This document shows positions 24,339 through 32,642 of a DNA stretch of 62,916 nt, piece by piece. The DNA is taken from the NCBI GenBank assembly GCA_031292665.1, contig JARLGR010000267.1:1-62916 (forward strand), read 5' to 3'. Both the position numbers and the translations under genes were made by a program. How positions within the stretch are numbered: the first letter of the stretch is position 1; each line of letters opens with the position of its first letter. The notes under the pieces were generated by a model. It saw nothing but the letters and a program-made list of their open reading frames with translations. It ran no database searches and had not been told where the DNA came from. Source of the stretch: Mycobacterium sp. (lineage in GTDB: Bacteria > Actinomycetota > Actinomycetes > Mycobacteriales > Mycobacteriaceae).

Positions 24339-25162
24339 CAGGCCGCTGCCCTAACGGCTGATCGGTTGGCTCTCCGTTTCCGCGCCAGGTTGGGCAGCGG
24401 CCCGGTACCGAAGTCCTCGCGTTGGATCATACGAAAGAGCATGAAGATGAAAACACCGGTGTAGATGCCGAACACCACCACGTCCAGCCACCAGGCGATT
24501 TGGCCGTTCCATGCCAAGACGCCTCGCCGGAAGATCCAGCACGGCGACACGACGACTTCGGTAAGCGCGTTGCACAGGTTGAGATAACCGAACCACTTGG
24601 GGAACACCCTATTCTTATCGAGCAAAATCGCGAGCATCCAGATCAGCGAGCCGATGAGGAACACTCCCATGGTTCCGTCGAAAGACAAGAAGGCGAAGTC
24701 GTAGAGCCAACCGATCGCTTCGGGATTTCGCTCGGGGCGCAGCGTCCCGACGATCAGCGCGATACAGAGCAGCAGCATGCCGGGAATCGCACTGAGCGAG
24801 TAGATAAGCAGATACGAATACGCGAACGCGGGGCTGACCGACATTCGTCGCATCGAATAGGCGATGAGGGCATTGTTCACCGCGATCATCCCGCCGATGC
24901 CGAAGATGATGCCGAAACCAACGGGTATTCCGAGATGGCGCTCGTGGAACCAGTGGACCTGCGTCGCGAGGTCCCAGGCGGGTTGCGGCGGGGGCTGGAC
25001 CCTTGCCACCACGAAGAACACCGGGAAGAAGAAGTTGTAGAAGACGACGAGCGTCCCCCAAGCCAACCACAGCTCGCGCTTGGGGTTGTGCCGGCAGTGC
25101 CAGGCGATCCGGTGATGCAACGGCCCCGCGGGGGGCATGGCCGGGGAGGCCGGCGGTGTCAT
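24338..25162 (-). CDS. Multi-span membrane protein of unknown function, oxidase-cluster copy 1
   Basis: A protein of 274 residues with about seven transmembrane helices and a basic C-terminus (LARKRRANRSAVRAAA). I do not recognise a named family. It is distantly similar to the next gene (both have a RPER-x-PE loop between helices followed by a DF/FLIG helix). Histidines are clustered in QVHWFHERHLG (about 68-78), a possible metal or haem site, which is inference only. The ATG at 25162 lies 8 nt after the upstream gene's stop. Confidence 0.65.
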   Translation of the reverse strand: MTPPASPAMPPAGPLHHRIAWHCRHNPKRELWLAWGTLVVFYNFFFPVFFVVARVQPPPQPAWDLATQVHWFHERHLGIPVGFGIIFGIGGMIAVNNALIAYSMRRMSVSPAFAYSYLLIYSLSAIPGMLLLCIALIVGTLRPERNPEAIGWLYDFAFLSFDGTMGVFLIGSLIWMLAILLDKNRVFPKWFGYLNLCNALTEVVVSPCWIFRRGVLAWNGQIAWWLDVVVFGIYTGVFIFMLFRMIQREDFGTGPLPNLARKRRANRSAVRAAA

Positions 25163-25170
25163 CACCGCCC

Positions 25171-25947
25171 TCACGCGCCGACCAGTTCGTCGCCGTGCCG
25201 GTGGTAGTCGGCGCGCTCCCGGTAAACGGCTTGCCCCAGAACAACGCCCATCACAACGATCCAGACGGCGATGGCAACGTTCTTCAGCCAGAACGACAAC
25301 ACGCCGTCCCACGCCAGCGGACCAGACAAAGAGATGCCAACGAAAGCCGCGGGCACTAGCGCTGCGGCGACGAGAAGGTTGAAGTGGGCCACCCAACGGT
25401 TGAACACCGGCCGCGGCTGGTCGTCGAAATAGATTGCCAGGGCGAGAATCACGCTTTGTCCGATCAGGAACGGGACCAGGATAGTGAAGGTGATCCAGCC
25501 GAAATCGTTGAACATCTGGGTCAGCTCCGGGCTCCGCTCCGGGCGGAAGGCGGCCAACAGCCAGCAGACGTTGGCGACCAGGAAAAGAGTCGGACCGCCG
25601 GCCGCGCACCCCAGCATCGCGTAGGAGAAGATCGGCGTGCGGTGTGCCATCCTGCGGATCTGCATCACGATCAGGGCCAGAATCGGGATGAGGCACACAC
25701 CGAACCAGTTGAACATGATCATGCTGTACCGGATCTCCGGGAGGTGGGCCGGATCGCGATAGAACGCGGCAACCTGCTCCGCCGGCATCGCGGGTGACAT
25801 CGGCGGATTGAATCCGGGAAACAGGAAGAAGCAGGCGATCCAGATGATTAACGCCGCCGGCATTGTCCACCACAGGAGGAGCTCACCGTCGGTTCGTCGG
25901 GGCGCACCGCGGGGCGTTGCTGCATCGCTTTCGCCGATGTCGGACAT
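25171..25947 (-). CDS. Multi-span membrane protein of unknown function, oxidase-cluster copy 2
   Basis: A protein of 258 residues with about seven transmembrane helices. The first loop (FNPPMSPAMPAEQVAAFYRD) is long and followed by IRYSMIMFNWFGVCLIPIL. The loop AAFRPERSPELTQMFNDFGW is shared in pattern with the downstream copy. AAGGAG lies 6 nt before the ATG at 25947. It is the first gene of the oxidase-like run and lies 45 nt from a 26-bp perfect palindrome shared with a divergent TetR gene, so its expression is probably controlled by that regulator. Confidence 0.65.
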   Translation of the reverse strand: MSDIGESDAATPRGAPRRTDGELLLWWTMPAALIIWIACFFLFPGFNPPMSPAMPAEQVAAFYRDPAHLPEIRYSMIMFNWFGVCLIPILALIVMQIRRMAHRTPIFSYAMLGCAAGGPTLFLVANVCWLLAAFRPERSPELTQMFNDFGWITFTILVPFLIGQSVILALAIYFDDQPRPVFNRWVAHFNLLVAAALVPAAFVGISLSGPLAWDGVLSFWLKNVAIAVWIVVMGVVLGQAVYRERADYHRHGDELVGA

Positions 25948-25992
25948 CGTGGCTCCTTCGGTGCGACGGCGTGGCTACACACGGCTAGTCAG

Positions 25993-26018
25993 CGAAGCTA
26001 GCCGATCGGCTAGCTTCG
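25993..26018. promoter_or_regulatory. 26-bp perfect palindromic TetR operator candidate
   Basis: Left half CGAAGCTAGCCGA (25993-26005) is the exact reverse complement of the right half (26006-26018). It lies between the divergent oxidase-like cluster (start 25947) and TetR (start 26047). Its right edge is 16 nt before the TAGTCT -10 hexamer, so it covers the -35 region of the TetR promoter. Confidence 0.85.
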
Positions 26019-26034
26019 GTCAATAGTCGTCGTC

Positions 26035-26040
26035 TAGTCT
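26035..26040 (+). promoter_or_regulatory. Leaderless -10 hexamer for TetR
   Basis: TAGTCT followed by 6 nt and the GTG at 26047. No Shine-Dalgarno is present, consistent with a leaderless transcript. Confidence 0.55.
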
Positions 26041-26046
26041 CGTTGT

Positions 26047-26637
26047 GTGAAAACAGCATGGCTACCGGTTGCCGACGGGGAACTGAAGGTCGTCCGGCAC
26101 AGCGCCGCTCGGACGCGCGTTCTTGATGCCGCGCTGGATTTGTTCGCCCAGCGCGGCGTCAGCGGCACGTCGCTGCAGATGATCGCTGACGCCGTTGGTA
26201 TTACGAAAGCTGCCGTCTACCATCAGTTCCGGACCAAAGAGCAGATCGTGCTCGCGGTCACCGAGCGCGAGCTCGGTCGGCTGCTTCCGGCGCTCGAGGA
26301 AGCCGAGGCGCACGGCGACGGTCCGCGAGCCCGCGACGCGCTGCTGGTACGTGTGGTCGAAATGGCGGTTCGCGACCGCCGGTTGGTGCGGACACTGCAG
26401 TTCGACCCCGTCGTCGTTCGATTGCTCGCCGAACACGAAGCGTTCCAACGTTTCATGGACCGCCTCTATCGAGTACTGCTGGGCGACGCCGGACTGGACG
26501 GGCGGATCGAGGCGGCCATGTTCTCCGGAGCGATCAGTGCCGCTGTCATGCACCCACTGGTAGCGGATGTCGACGACGACACACTGCTCGCCCGGCTCAC
26601 CGACCTCAGCCGGCGCCTGCTGGGACTGCATCACTGA
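26047..26637 (+). CDS. TetR family transcriptional regulator beside the oxidase-like cluster
   Basis: A protein of 196 residues. The DNA-binding domain spans about 18-65: RTRVLDAALDLFAQRGVSG, then the recognition region MIADAVGITKAAVYHQFRTK. The C-terminal ligand domain ends LSRRLLGLHH. The start GTG 26047 is supported by a -10 hexamer 6 nt upstream. It is divergent from the membrane protein/oxidase subunit run with a 26-bp perfect palindrome between, the classic layout of a local TetR repressor that also controls itself. Confidence 0.9.
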   Translation: MKTAWLPVADGELKVVRHSAARTRVLDAALDLFAQRGVSGTSLQMIADAVGITKAAVYHQFRTKEQIVLAVTERELGRLLPALEEAEAHGDGPRARDALLVRVVEMAVRDRRLVRTLQFDPVVVRLLAEHEAFQRFMDRLYRVLLGDAGLDGRIEAAMFSGAISAAVMHPLVADVDDDTLLARLTDLSRRLLGLHH

Positions 26638-26713
26638 CCGCACGGTGGTCAGGCACGTCAGCCCTCAGCAATCTTCTGGCCCAGTTCGACGCTCGCTCAG
26701 GTACGGTTCTCCC

Positions 26714-27004
26714 ATGAACACGGTCGCGCGTTTGGCTGCCGCGGCGATCATGGTGACTACCGGAATGGGATTGGCGGCTGCGGGCACCGTGACCAGCGCT
26801 CACGCCGACAATCCGCCCTGGCCGTTCGTGGGGTACCACTGGTGCCCGGGCCAGCCCTTCGATGCCGCATGGGGACCCCAGTGGGATCCGACCACGTGCC
26901 ACGACGCACACCACCGGGACAAGGACGGCACGATTCACAACGGCGATTACTGGGGACCCAGCCCCTTCCAGACGTGGCCCGAGCAGCCGAACCCATATCC
27001 GTGA
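26714..27004 (+). CDS. Small secreted protein of the CPGQPFD..WDPTTCHD type
   Basis: A protein of 96 residues with a signal peptide (1-31, ending TSAHA-D). The mature peptide has YHWCPGQPFD and WDPTTCHDAHHRD, two cysteines likely forming one disulphide, and a Trp/Pro-rich tail. This pattern is common among small exported mycobacterial proteins of unknown role. The ATG at 26714 is chosen because it opens the signal peptide. It is a single gene, convergent with the next. Confidence 0.7.
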   Translation: MNTVARLAAAAIMVTTGMGLAAAGTVTSAHADNPPWPFVGYHWCPGQPFDAAWGPQWDPTTCHDAHHRDKDGTIHNGDYWGPSPFQTWPEQPNPYP

Positions 27005-27022
27005 GTTCGCCCGCGAATCGGG

Positions 27023-27439
27023 TTAGGTGTCGCCGCGCTCCCAGTTTTGTACTCCGTCATGCGCATTGCAGACCAGGAAGAGGCCGTCCGGCGCCTGCGC
27101 GACGTAGTACTCCGGATAATCAGTGCAAGACGAGTTCTCTTCCTTGACACCGGCCATCGGTGGCGACCGGAACCATCGGGGCTCGTAACGCCGGGGCGAG
27201 CCGCAGAACATCAAGCGCCCCGGCTGCGTGGCGCCGGACACGTAGTAATCGGCGGTACCGAACACATAATAGGTGGCGTTGTCGCAATAGGTACCCAGTA
27301 TGACGTGCGGCCTGATGCCCGGCGTGCAGTCCGGATAATCGCAATTAACCGGTCCGGCGGCGGCGCGCGGCGCCACCAAGACACCGAGGCCTGGAACGAG
27401 TCCTAAGAATACGCCGACGGCTGCCACGATGAATCGCAC
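27023..27439 (-). CDS. Secreted cysteine-containing protein of unknown function
   Basis: A protein of 138 residues with a signal peptide (about 1-28, ending PRAAAG). The mature part has seven cysteines (CDYPDC, TYCDN, FCGS, SCTDY, LVCNAH) and many Tyr residues, suggesting a disulphide-stabilised exported protein. No family is recognised. It begins 31 nt from operator site H (27471-27485) and is divergent from a Mas pair, so it may belong to the same regulon. Confidence 0.65.
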   Translation of the reverse strand: MRFIVAAVGVFLGLVPGLGVLVAPRAAAGPVNCDYPDCTPGIRPHVILGTYCDNATYYVFGTADYYVSGATQPGRLMFCGSPRRYEPRWFRSPPMAGVKEENSSCTDYPEYYVAQAPDGLFLVCNAHDGVQNWERGDT

Positions 27440-27470
27440 CAGATTACTCTAAATTACTTCGGCCACCGCT

Positions 27471-27485
27471 GGGAATAGAATTCTC
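27471..27485. promoter_or_regulatory. Operator candidate, site H, with overlapping 17-bp palindrome
   Basis: GGGAATAGAATTCTC matches 11 of the 12 half-site bases of the 15-bp family. Directly overlapping it is a perfect palindrome TTCTCCGA-C-TCGGAGAA (27481-27497). It sits between the divergent secreted-protein and Mas-pair genes. Confidence 0.6.
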
Positions 27486-27590
27486 CGACTCGGAGAAGAG
27501 GGCGACTCATGTGGCCGTCGCCGGCGCCGGCGCGCCCGCCTGGCGGTGATAATGTGGCTCTCCGGTAGGCGCGGACGAGGAGGTGATCCA

Positions 27591-28334
27591 GTGCCGCGGC
27601 GCAAGCTTCCCGCTGGAGCGACCGACACCGACGGTCGACCGGTGGGGGTCGTGTCCCCGTCACTGTCCAGTTCGGTCGCAGGAGCCGAAGAACCCGCAGA
27701 ACTCGCCCGGGCGGAAGCGCGTGCCGAGGCCGCTCGAGCCCGTGCTACTCGGCTGCGCCAACTAGCCGAGGCGGCGTCAAGCGATCAAGACAGCCGGGCC
27801 GGCGCCGCGGAGACCGAGCCGGCGCCGTCGCGCTGGCGGTGGCTGCGTCCCCCAAGCCGAAAGGCCATGGCCACGGCCGCAGCCGTTGTGGTCATCTGCG
27901 CCTCGCTGGCGGCAAGTGGGTACTTGGTGTGGCATCACCGTGGCGTGGTACAGCGAAGCCAGCGCGCCGCGGAGTTCGCCGCGGCGGCCCGCGCCGGTGT
28001 CGTGATGATGATGTCGATCGATCCGAACAAGGCGCGGGACGACATGCAGCGTTTCGCCGACGACACAACCGGACTGTTCAAGGCCGGCATCTTGATGGGG
28101 GCCGAAGATGCCGTCAAGGCGCTGGAGCAGTCGAAGGTGAGCTCCAAGGGCTCCGTGCAAGCAGCCGCTGTGGAATCCATGACCGAGGATTCGGCTACCG
28201 TTCTGGTCGCGGCGAAGTCTGAATTCACCAAACCCGGTCAGGCTAAGCCGGACTCGCGGTCGTTGCGCCTCGTCGTCAGCGTCCAAAGGGACGGCGGGCA
28301 GCTCAAGATTTCCAGAGTGGAGTTTGTCCAGTGA
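27591..28334 (+). CDS. Mce-associated membrane protein (Mas), long type
   Basis: A protein of 247 residues with the same order as the gene at 15298: an Ala/Arg/Glu coiled-coil segment (AELARAEARAEAARARATRL, about 36-55), a linker, one transmembrane helix (about 92-112, AMATAAAVVVICASLAASGY) and an outer domain (AAEFAAAARAGVVMMMSIDP onward) ending DGGQLKISRVEFVQ. GAGGAGG lies before the GTG at 27591, which decides the start over an ATG at 27546. It overlaps the next gene by GTGA. It converges on the mce operon about 1.2 kb away, so it may serve that transporter. Confidence 0.85.
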   Translation: MPRRKLPAGATDTDGRPVGVVSPSLSSSVAGAEEPAELARAEARAEAARARATRLRQLAEAASSDQDSRAGAAETEPAPSRWRWLRPPSRKAMATAAAVVVICASLAASGYLVWHHRGVVQRSQRAAEFAAAARAGVVMMMSIDPNKARDDMQRFADDTTGLFKAGILMGAEDAVKALEQSKVSSKGSVQAAAVESMTEDSATVLVAAKSEFTKPGQAKPDSRSLRLVVSVQRDGGQLKISRVEFVQ

Positions 28335-28906
28335 CGGTCGACGGTCCGGCACCTGAAGAGGCGGCTCAGCAACCGGCGCCCGGCCGCCGAATCGGCGCGA
28401 TTGGGCGCTGGACGCGTCGTTGCCTGGCAAGGTGGCGTCCAATCCTGTTGACGATCCTGCTCGTTGGGGCGACGGGGTTCGGTGCCGGCTACTTCTACTT
28501 CGTGTACCGTCCGGATTTGCAGACCAATAAGGCCGCAGCGCACCAGGTCATCGAAGCGGCCAGCGATGGTGCCGTGGCCCTGCTGTCCTACTCGCCTGCC
28601 ACCCTCGACCGCGATTTCGCCAACGCCAAATCCCGGCTCACCGAAGGTTACCTGGCCTACTACCAGCGGTTCGCAGACCAGATAGTGGGGCCGTCGGCGC
28701 AACGCGGCCAAGTCACGACGACCGCGACGGTGGTCAAGGCTGCCGTGTCGGAAATGCATCCGGGTTCGGCCGTCGTGCTCGTGTTCGTCAAGCAGAAGAC
28801 CACAAGCAAGGACAAGCCGCAACCGGTTCTTACGTCGAGCAGCCTGCGGGTGGCGCTGACAAAGGTCAACGGTTCGTGGCTGATTGAGAAATTCGATGCC
28901 GTGTGA
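28331..28906 (+). CDS. Mce-associated membrane protein (Mas), short type
   Basis: A protein of 191 residues. The transmembrane helix (about 37-59, ILLTILLVGATGFGAGYFYF) is followed by an outer domain with SDGAVALLSYSPATLDRDFA and a C-terminal NGSWLIEKFDAV. It is closely similar to the short Mas at 14642 (ASEGTVAVLSYSPDTLDRDF..KWLISSFNPV). The GTG start overlaps the previous stop, so the two are translated together. Mas proteins are reported to stabilise Mce complexes; which complex is inferred from proximity only. Confidence 0.85.
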   Translation: MTVDGPAPEEAAQQPAPGRRIGAIGRWTRRCLARWRPILLTILLVGATGFGAGYFYFVYRPDLQTNKAAAHQVIEAASDGAVALLSYSPATLDRDFANAKSRLTEGYLAYYQRFADQIVGPSAQRGQVTTTATVVKAAVSEMHPGSAVVLVFVKQKTTSKDKPQPVLTSSSLRVALTKVNGSWLIEKFDAV

Positions 28907-29017
28907 GCGCCCTGTGCGTCCCCGATCCAAACCATTCCGAAATGTGCGAAGTTGGTGTTAGTCTGTGAATTCGATTCGCTTGCGAACGGCGGTATTTAGC
29001 GCGTCAAGGAGCATATG

Positions 29018-29533
29018 ATGCGTTCATCGAATATGGCGATAGCCGCGACACTGGTGGCCGCCGGCATGGTCGGCGGCGTGGGCGCGACTCCGTCAGCATG
29101 GGCCTACGATCCCGCCATCAACGGGACTTACACCGCCACGGTGATCGGCGACTGGGCTCAGACCAACCAGGTGTATCACCAAGAGGCGGTGGTTCGAAGC
29201 ACGTGGAAGATCAGTTCTTCGTGCTCCACCGCCCAGGACTGTAAGGGCGAGGTAGTCAGCGACCAGAACTGGACCGCGCCGATGAATACGCATGACGGGA
29301 TGAACTGGTATGTAAAGCGCGACATCCCGAACTGGGAAACCTGTCCCGACGGCACCTCATTTCCCGGTCACGACGTCGTCTATTTCTATCCCGCGAACCC
29401 CGACACCGGTGAAAACGCGCTCGGGTCGCCAGTTTTGGCCGGGAGGGAACATACGACCGGCCCCGTCGGCGTCTGCGGCACCAATGCCGCGTTATATGTC
29501 GATCAGCCGTTCAGGCTGGACAGGATCGGATGA
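29018..29533 (+). CDS. Secreted protein of unknown function near mce
   Basis: A protein of about 171 residues with a signal peptide ending SAWA-Y (about residue 29). The mature domain has GTYTATVIGDWAQTNQ, four or more cysteines (SCSTAQDCKGE, ETCPDG, GVCGTN) and aromatic clusters, consistent with an exported beta-rich protein. AAGGAG is 6 nt before the ATG at 29018; an ATG one codon earlier is only 3 nt away, so the second is preferred. It faces mceF across a hairpin at 29564-29586. Confidence 0.7.
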   Translation: MRSSNMAIAATLVAAGMVGGVGATPSAWAYDPAINGTYTATVIGDWAQTNQVYHQEAVVRSTWKISSSCSTAQDCKGEVVSDQNWTAPMNTHDGMNWYVKRDIPNWETCPDGTSFPGHDVVYFYPANPDTGENALGSPVLAGREHTTGPVGVCGTNAALYVDQPFRLDRIG

Positions 29534-29563
29534 TCCGACCGGCCGGGGCTCACGTTCCGGCCC

Positions 29564-29586
29564 CTGAGGCCGGCGCTCGGCCTCAG
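29564..29586. terminator. Hairpin between convergent secreted-protein and mceF genes
   Basis: CTGAGGCC (29564-29571) pairs perfectly with GGCCTCAG (29579-29586) across 7 nt. It covers the very end of mceF and lies 31 nt after the other gene's stop, so it can serve as a two-way terminator. Confidence 0.55.
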
Positions 29587-31220
29587 ATGGCGAACATATC
29601 CTTCCACGTCTTCGGCGCCTGCTTCGCGACCAAATCGGACTGGCGATAGACCTGGCCGTCCGGACCCACGTAGGTGCCGGTGTGCGGATCGTATTGGGCG
29701 ACGGCGACCGACGGACCGGGCCGGGCCGCATTACTTTCGAAAGCACTTGGCGCTGCTAACGGCGCACCGGCCGGGGGCCCGGACTGAGGAGCGGGAATGT
29801 CGATCGGCGCGATGGGTTGCACCTCCCCCATCTGCGTCGCCGGGTTGAGCGGCGCTGGTAACGGCGGTGGCCCCCCCGACGGGGGCGTGCCCCGCGGAAC
29901 CGCTCCCGGCGGCAGCGGCGTTCCCTCGACCGGCCCGAAGATCCGCTCGCGGTTCCAGTTGACCCGGTCGTCGGGCGGGATGCCCTGCGCGATCAAATTC
30001 GGGTCCAGCGGGTAGGTGCCAAATGCGTGTTGCCTCATCGCCAGCGGCTCGAACGGCTTGTCGCTCTCACAGATCTCGACGGTCGGCGCCCGCTTTCCGG
30101 GCTGTCCCTGGCAGGGGTAGTTGCGCGCGCCGCGCACTCCGATGGGTGAATCCTGCGGCAGCTTGCAGTACAGCCCGTCCGGTGTATCGACGGTGCGGGT
30201 GTCGGCTGGGGCACGCCACTGACTGGGCGGCAGGAAGCCGACCGTGCAGGCGGGGGGATCACTGACGATGAGGTTGAAGGCGCCCGTGGCCAACCCGTTC
30301 GGGGATTTCGTGCCGATGAACGACTGGACCGCGGCGGTGAACGGCGGCAGCAACACCAACACCTGTTCGAGCGAGGCGTGGTAGGTCACGCCGATTTGGC
30401 CGATCGTGGTGAGGTTGGCGAGCAGCACCGGCAGCGTCGGTTTGATCTGATCGAGCAGCCCGGAGGCCTCGTCCAAAGCCCCGGGGCCCTGTTGCAGCAG
30501 GGTGCGGATCTGCGGGTCATTCTTGGCCAGCTGCCCGCTGAAACCCGCGAGACTGCGCGCCCAAAGTCGGATGGAGTCGGTGGTCTGGGCTTGCGCATCC
30601 AGGAAAGGCCCGGTGTCTTCGGTCAAACTCCGTGCGCGGTCGGCGACACCGTTGAGGTCACCGGAGAGTTGCGCCGAGGAGTCGAACAAAGATCCGAAAT
30701 CGTAACCGGCGCCGTTGAATGCCTTGAAGGACTCGTCGAGCAAGGTGCCGAGCTTGCCCTTCGGGATGCTGTTGATCAAGGCACTGGATTGGTCGAGCAC
30801 CGGTCCGATCGGCTGCGGGATCGTCGCGTCGTTCGCGGCGATGACCGAGCCGTCGCGCAGGTAGGGCGGCGAGTCGTTGCGCGGCCGCAGATCCACGTAG
30901 TACTCGCCCACGGCGGAGATGCTGCGCACCTGCGCTTGCAGGTCCGCGGGGATCTTCGGCGAAGTGTCAAGGGAGAGGGTGGCTTGCGCGCCGTGAGGGG
31001 TCAGCCCTATCGCCGTCACCTTGCCGATCTGCACCCCACGGTAGGTCACGTTGCTGAACCGGTACAGCCCACCGCTGGTGGGCAGTTTCAGCGTGACCGT
31101 CATCTTGCCGGTGCCCAGCAGTGTCGGCGCCTGGACGTAAAACAGCGCCATCACAATCACACCGATGGTCCCGACGATCGTGAAGATCCACAATTGGATA
31201 CGGACAAAGCGGGTCAGCAT
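29583..31220 (-). CDS. mceF: Mce family protein MceF
   Basis: A protein of 545 residues, last of the six Mce subunits. The N-terminal anchor (about 8-28, LWIFTIVGTIGVIVMALFYV) is followed by the MCE domain (VTLKLPTSGGLYRFSNVTYR at about 42-61) and a long helical stretch, then a Pro-rich tail. Mce subunits form the hexameric tube that carries lipid from the outer layer to the YrbE permease. The gene starts directly after the mceE stop with no gap, so it ends a six-gene translationally packed run. Confidence 0.92.
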   Translation of the reverse strand: MLTRFVRIQLWIFTIVGTIGVIVMALFYVQAPTLLGTGKMTVTLKLPTSGGLYRFSNVTYRGVQIGKVTAIGLTPHGAQATLSLDTSPKIPADLQAQVRSISAVGEYYVDLRPRNDSPPYLRDGSVIAANDATIPQPIGPVLDQSSALINSIPKGKLGTLLDESFKAFNGAGYDFGSLFDSSAQLSGDLNGVADRARSLTEDTGPFLDAQAQTTDSIRLWARSLAGFSGQLAKNDPQIRTLLQQGPGALDEASGLLDQIKPTLPVLLANLTTIGQIGVTYHASLEQVLVLLPPFTAAVQSFIGTKSPNGLATGAFNLIVSDPPACTVGFLPPSQWRAPADTRTVDTPDGLYCKLPQDSPIGVRGARNYPCQGQPGKRAPTVEICESDKPFEPLAMRQHAFGTYPLDPNLIAQGIPPDDRVNWNRERIFGPVEGTPLPPGAVPRGTPPSGGPPPLPAPLNPATQMGEVQPIAPIDIPAPQSGPPAGAPLAAPSAFESNAARPGPSVAVAQYDPHTGTYVGPDGQVYRQSDLVAKQAPKTWKDMFAI

Positions 31221-32642
31221 CTAGGGGCCCCCGTCCGCCGGCTGGCTCGTGGCCGGAGTCGCACCGGGCACCGGGGCACCCCGGTCGGCTGGCGGGGGTG
31301 GCGCGTCAGAGGGCGGCGGGCCGGGCGACGCCGGTGCGGAAGGCGGCGGAGCGTTCTGTGCGTCTGGGCCGAGCATCGTCAGGCCCGCGACCAACGGCGG
31401 TACTGGCGGCGGCCCCGCGGGTGGCGGCGCGTCTGCCGACTGCGGGTTGAGCGGCGGCGGACCCGGCGGCGGTCCCGAGCGTGGCGGGTGTCCCAGATTC
31501 AGCGGTTCCCCAACAGGGCCCGGCGCATTCACTCCTCCGGGCGCACCCGGTGGCGCACCATATTTGAATTGCAGGTACTCGGGGTCGCCGGGCGCCGGCA
31601 CGGCCTCCGCACCCAGCCTGCCCCAGTGTGTGCCCAGCAAGATGCTCTTGCGGAGCCCGGAGTTCGTCAAATCGATAATGAAATACCCGTTGGTGTAGTC
31701 GCCTCGGACGTACCGGTCGATGAAGCCTTGGGTGAACGGGAACGTCGGCGCGTATGCAATGGCGGCGTCGAGATCTGGCCCGATGTCAGCGAGCGCCTTG
31801 ATCGTCGGCTCGAGATTTTTCAGGTTCCGGACCAAGTCGGATCCCGCGTCGTTGACGAGCCGGGTCGCGGTGTTGCTGAACGTCCCGAGTTTGTCGAGCG
31901 CGGTCGTCAGGCGCGGTCGCTCCTTGATCAGCACGTCCAGCGCCGGCGGGATTTTGTACAGCGCCTGGGTGATCACATCGCGTTGAGCGGCGAACGTGCC
32001 GGAAAGGCGGTTGAGTGCCTGTATCGACGCGACGAGGTTGTCGCGCTGCTGGTCGAACGTGCCCACGAATCTGTCGAGCCGGTCGATCAGATCGCGAACG
32101 GCGCCTTCGTTTCCCGACAGGGCGGCGTTGAAGTTGTGGATGATGTCCCCGATCTGGCCCAGCCCGCCGGCGTTGAGGACCACCGACAGCGACGAGAGGG
32201 TCTGTTCGGTCGACGGATAGGTCGACGACCGGTTCTGCGGGATGGTGGCGCCCGGTTGCAGCCGGCCGGTACCCTGTTGGCCGAGTGGCGGATTCAGTGC
32301 TAAGTGCATGGACCCCAGCAGGCTGGTCTGGCCGACGCTGGCCACCGCGTTGGCGGGAATCGTCACACCGGGCTGCATCGAGATTTCGACGTCGGCGTGC
32401 CACCCCCACACCCGCATCTTGCTGATGCTGCCGACGATGACATCATCGATCATCACCGGCGAATTCGCTTCCAGCGTACCGACGTTGGCGATCTCGACGT
32501 GGTATGTGCTGGCGCCCGGCCCGCGTCCCACGGCACCCGGCAGAGGCAGCGAGTTCAGGCCGTTGAACGCGCACCCGCTCACGGCGAGCATGACACCGCA
32601 GGCGATGCCGAACACCCGCCGAATGGCGACCCGGGCCGTCAT
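31221..32642 (-). CDS. mceE: Mce family lipoprotein MceE
   Basis: A protein of 473 residues with a lipoprotein signal (MTARVAIRRVFGIACG onward; lipobox VSGC, Cys24), as usual for MceE/LprK-type subunits. The MCE domain follows (STYHVEIANVGTLEANSPVM, then VGSISKMRVWGW). The second half is helical, and the last 120 residues are a Pro/Gly/Ala-rich tail. The ATG at 32642 overlaps the mceD stop by ATGA. The extended frame to 33068 is a shadow of mceD. Confidence 0.92.
   Translation of the reverse strand: MTARVAIRRVFGIACGVMLAVSGCAFNGLNSLPLPGAVGRGPGASTYHVEIANVGTLEANSPVMIDDVIVGSISKMRVWGWHADVEISMQPGVTIPANAVASVGQTSLLGSMHLALNPPLGQQGTGRLQPGATIPQNRSSTYPSTEQTLSSLSVVLNAGGLGQIGDIIHNFNAALSGNEGAVRDLIDRLDRFVGTFDQQRDNLVASIQALNRLSGTFAAQRDVITQALYKIPPALDVLIKERPRLTTALDKLGTFSNTATRLVNDAGSDLVRNLKNLEPTIKALADIGPDLDAAIAYAPTFPFTQGFIDRYVRGDYTNGYFIIDLTNSGLRKSILLGTHWGRLGAEAVPAPGDPEYLQFKYGAPPGAPGGVNAPGPVGEPLNLGHPPRSGPPPGPPPLNPQSADAPPPAGPPPVPPLVAGLTMLGPDAQNAPPPSAPASPGPPPSDAPPPPADRGAPVPGATPATSQPADGGP

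Noticed and set aside
28965..28979. GTGAATTCGATTCGC as a ninth operator copy
   Set aside because: Only 10 of 12 half-site bases agree and the mismatches break the palindrome; too weak to count.
30378..32303. 641-codon plus-strand frame opposite mceF and mceE
   Set aside because: Shadow of the mce genes, with a composition unlike a folded protein.
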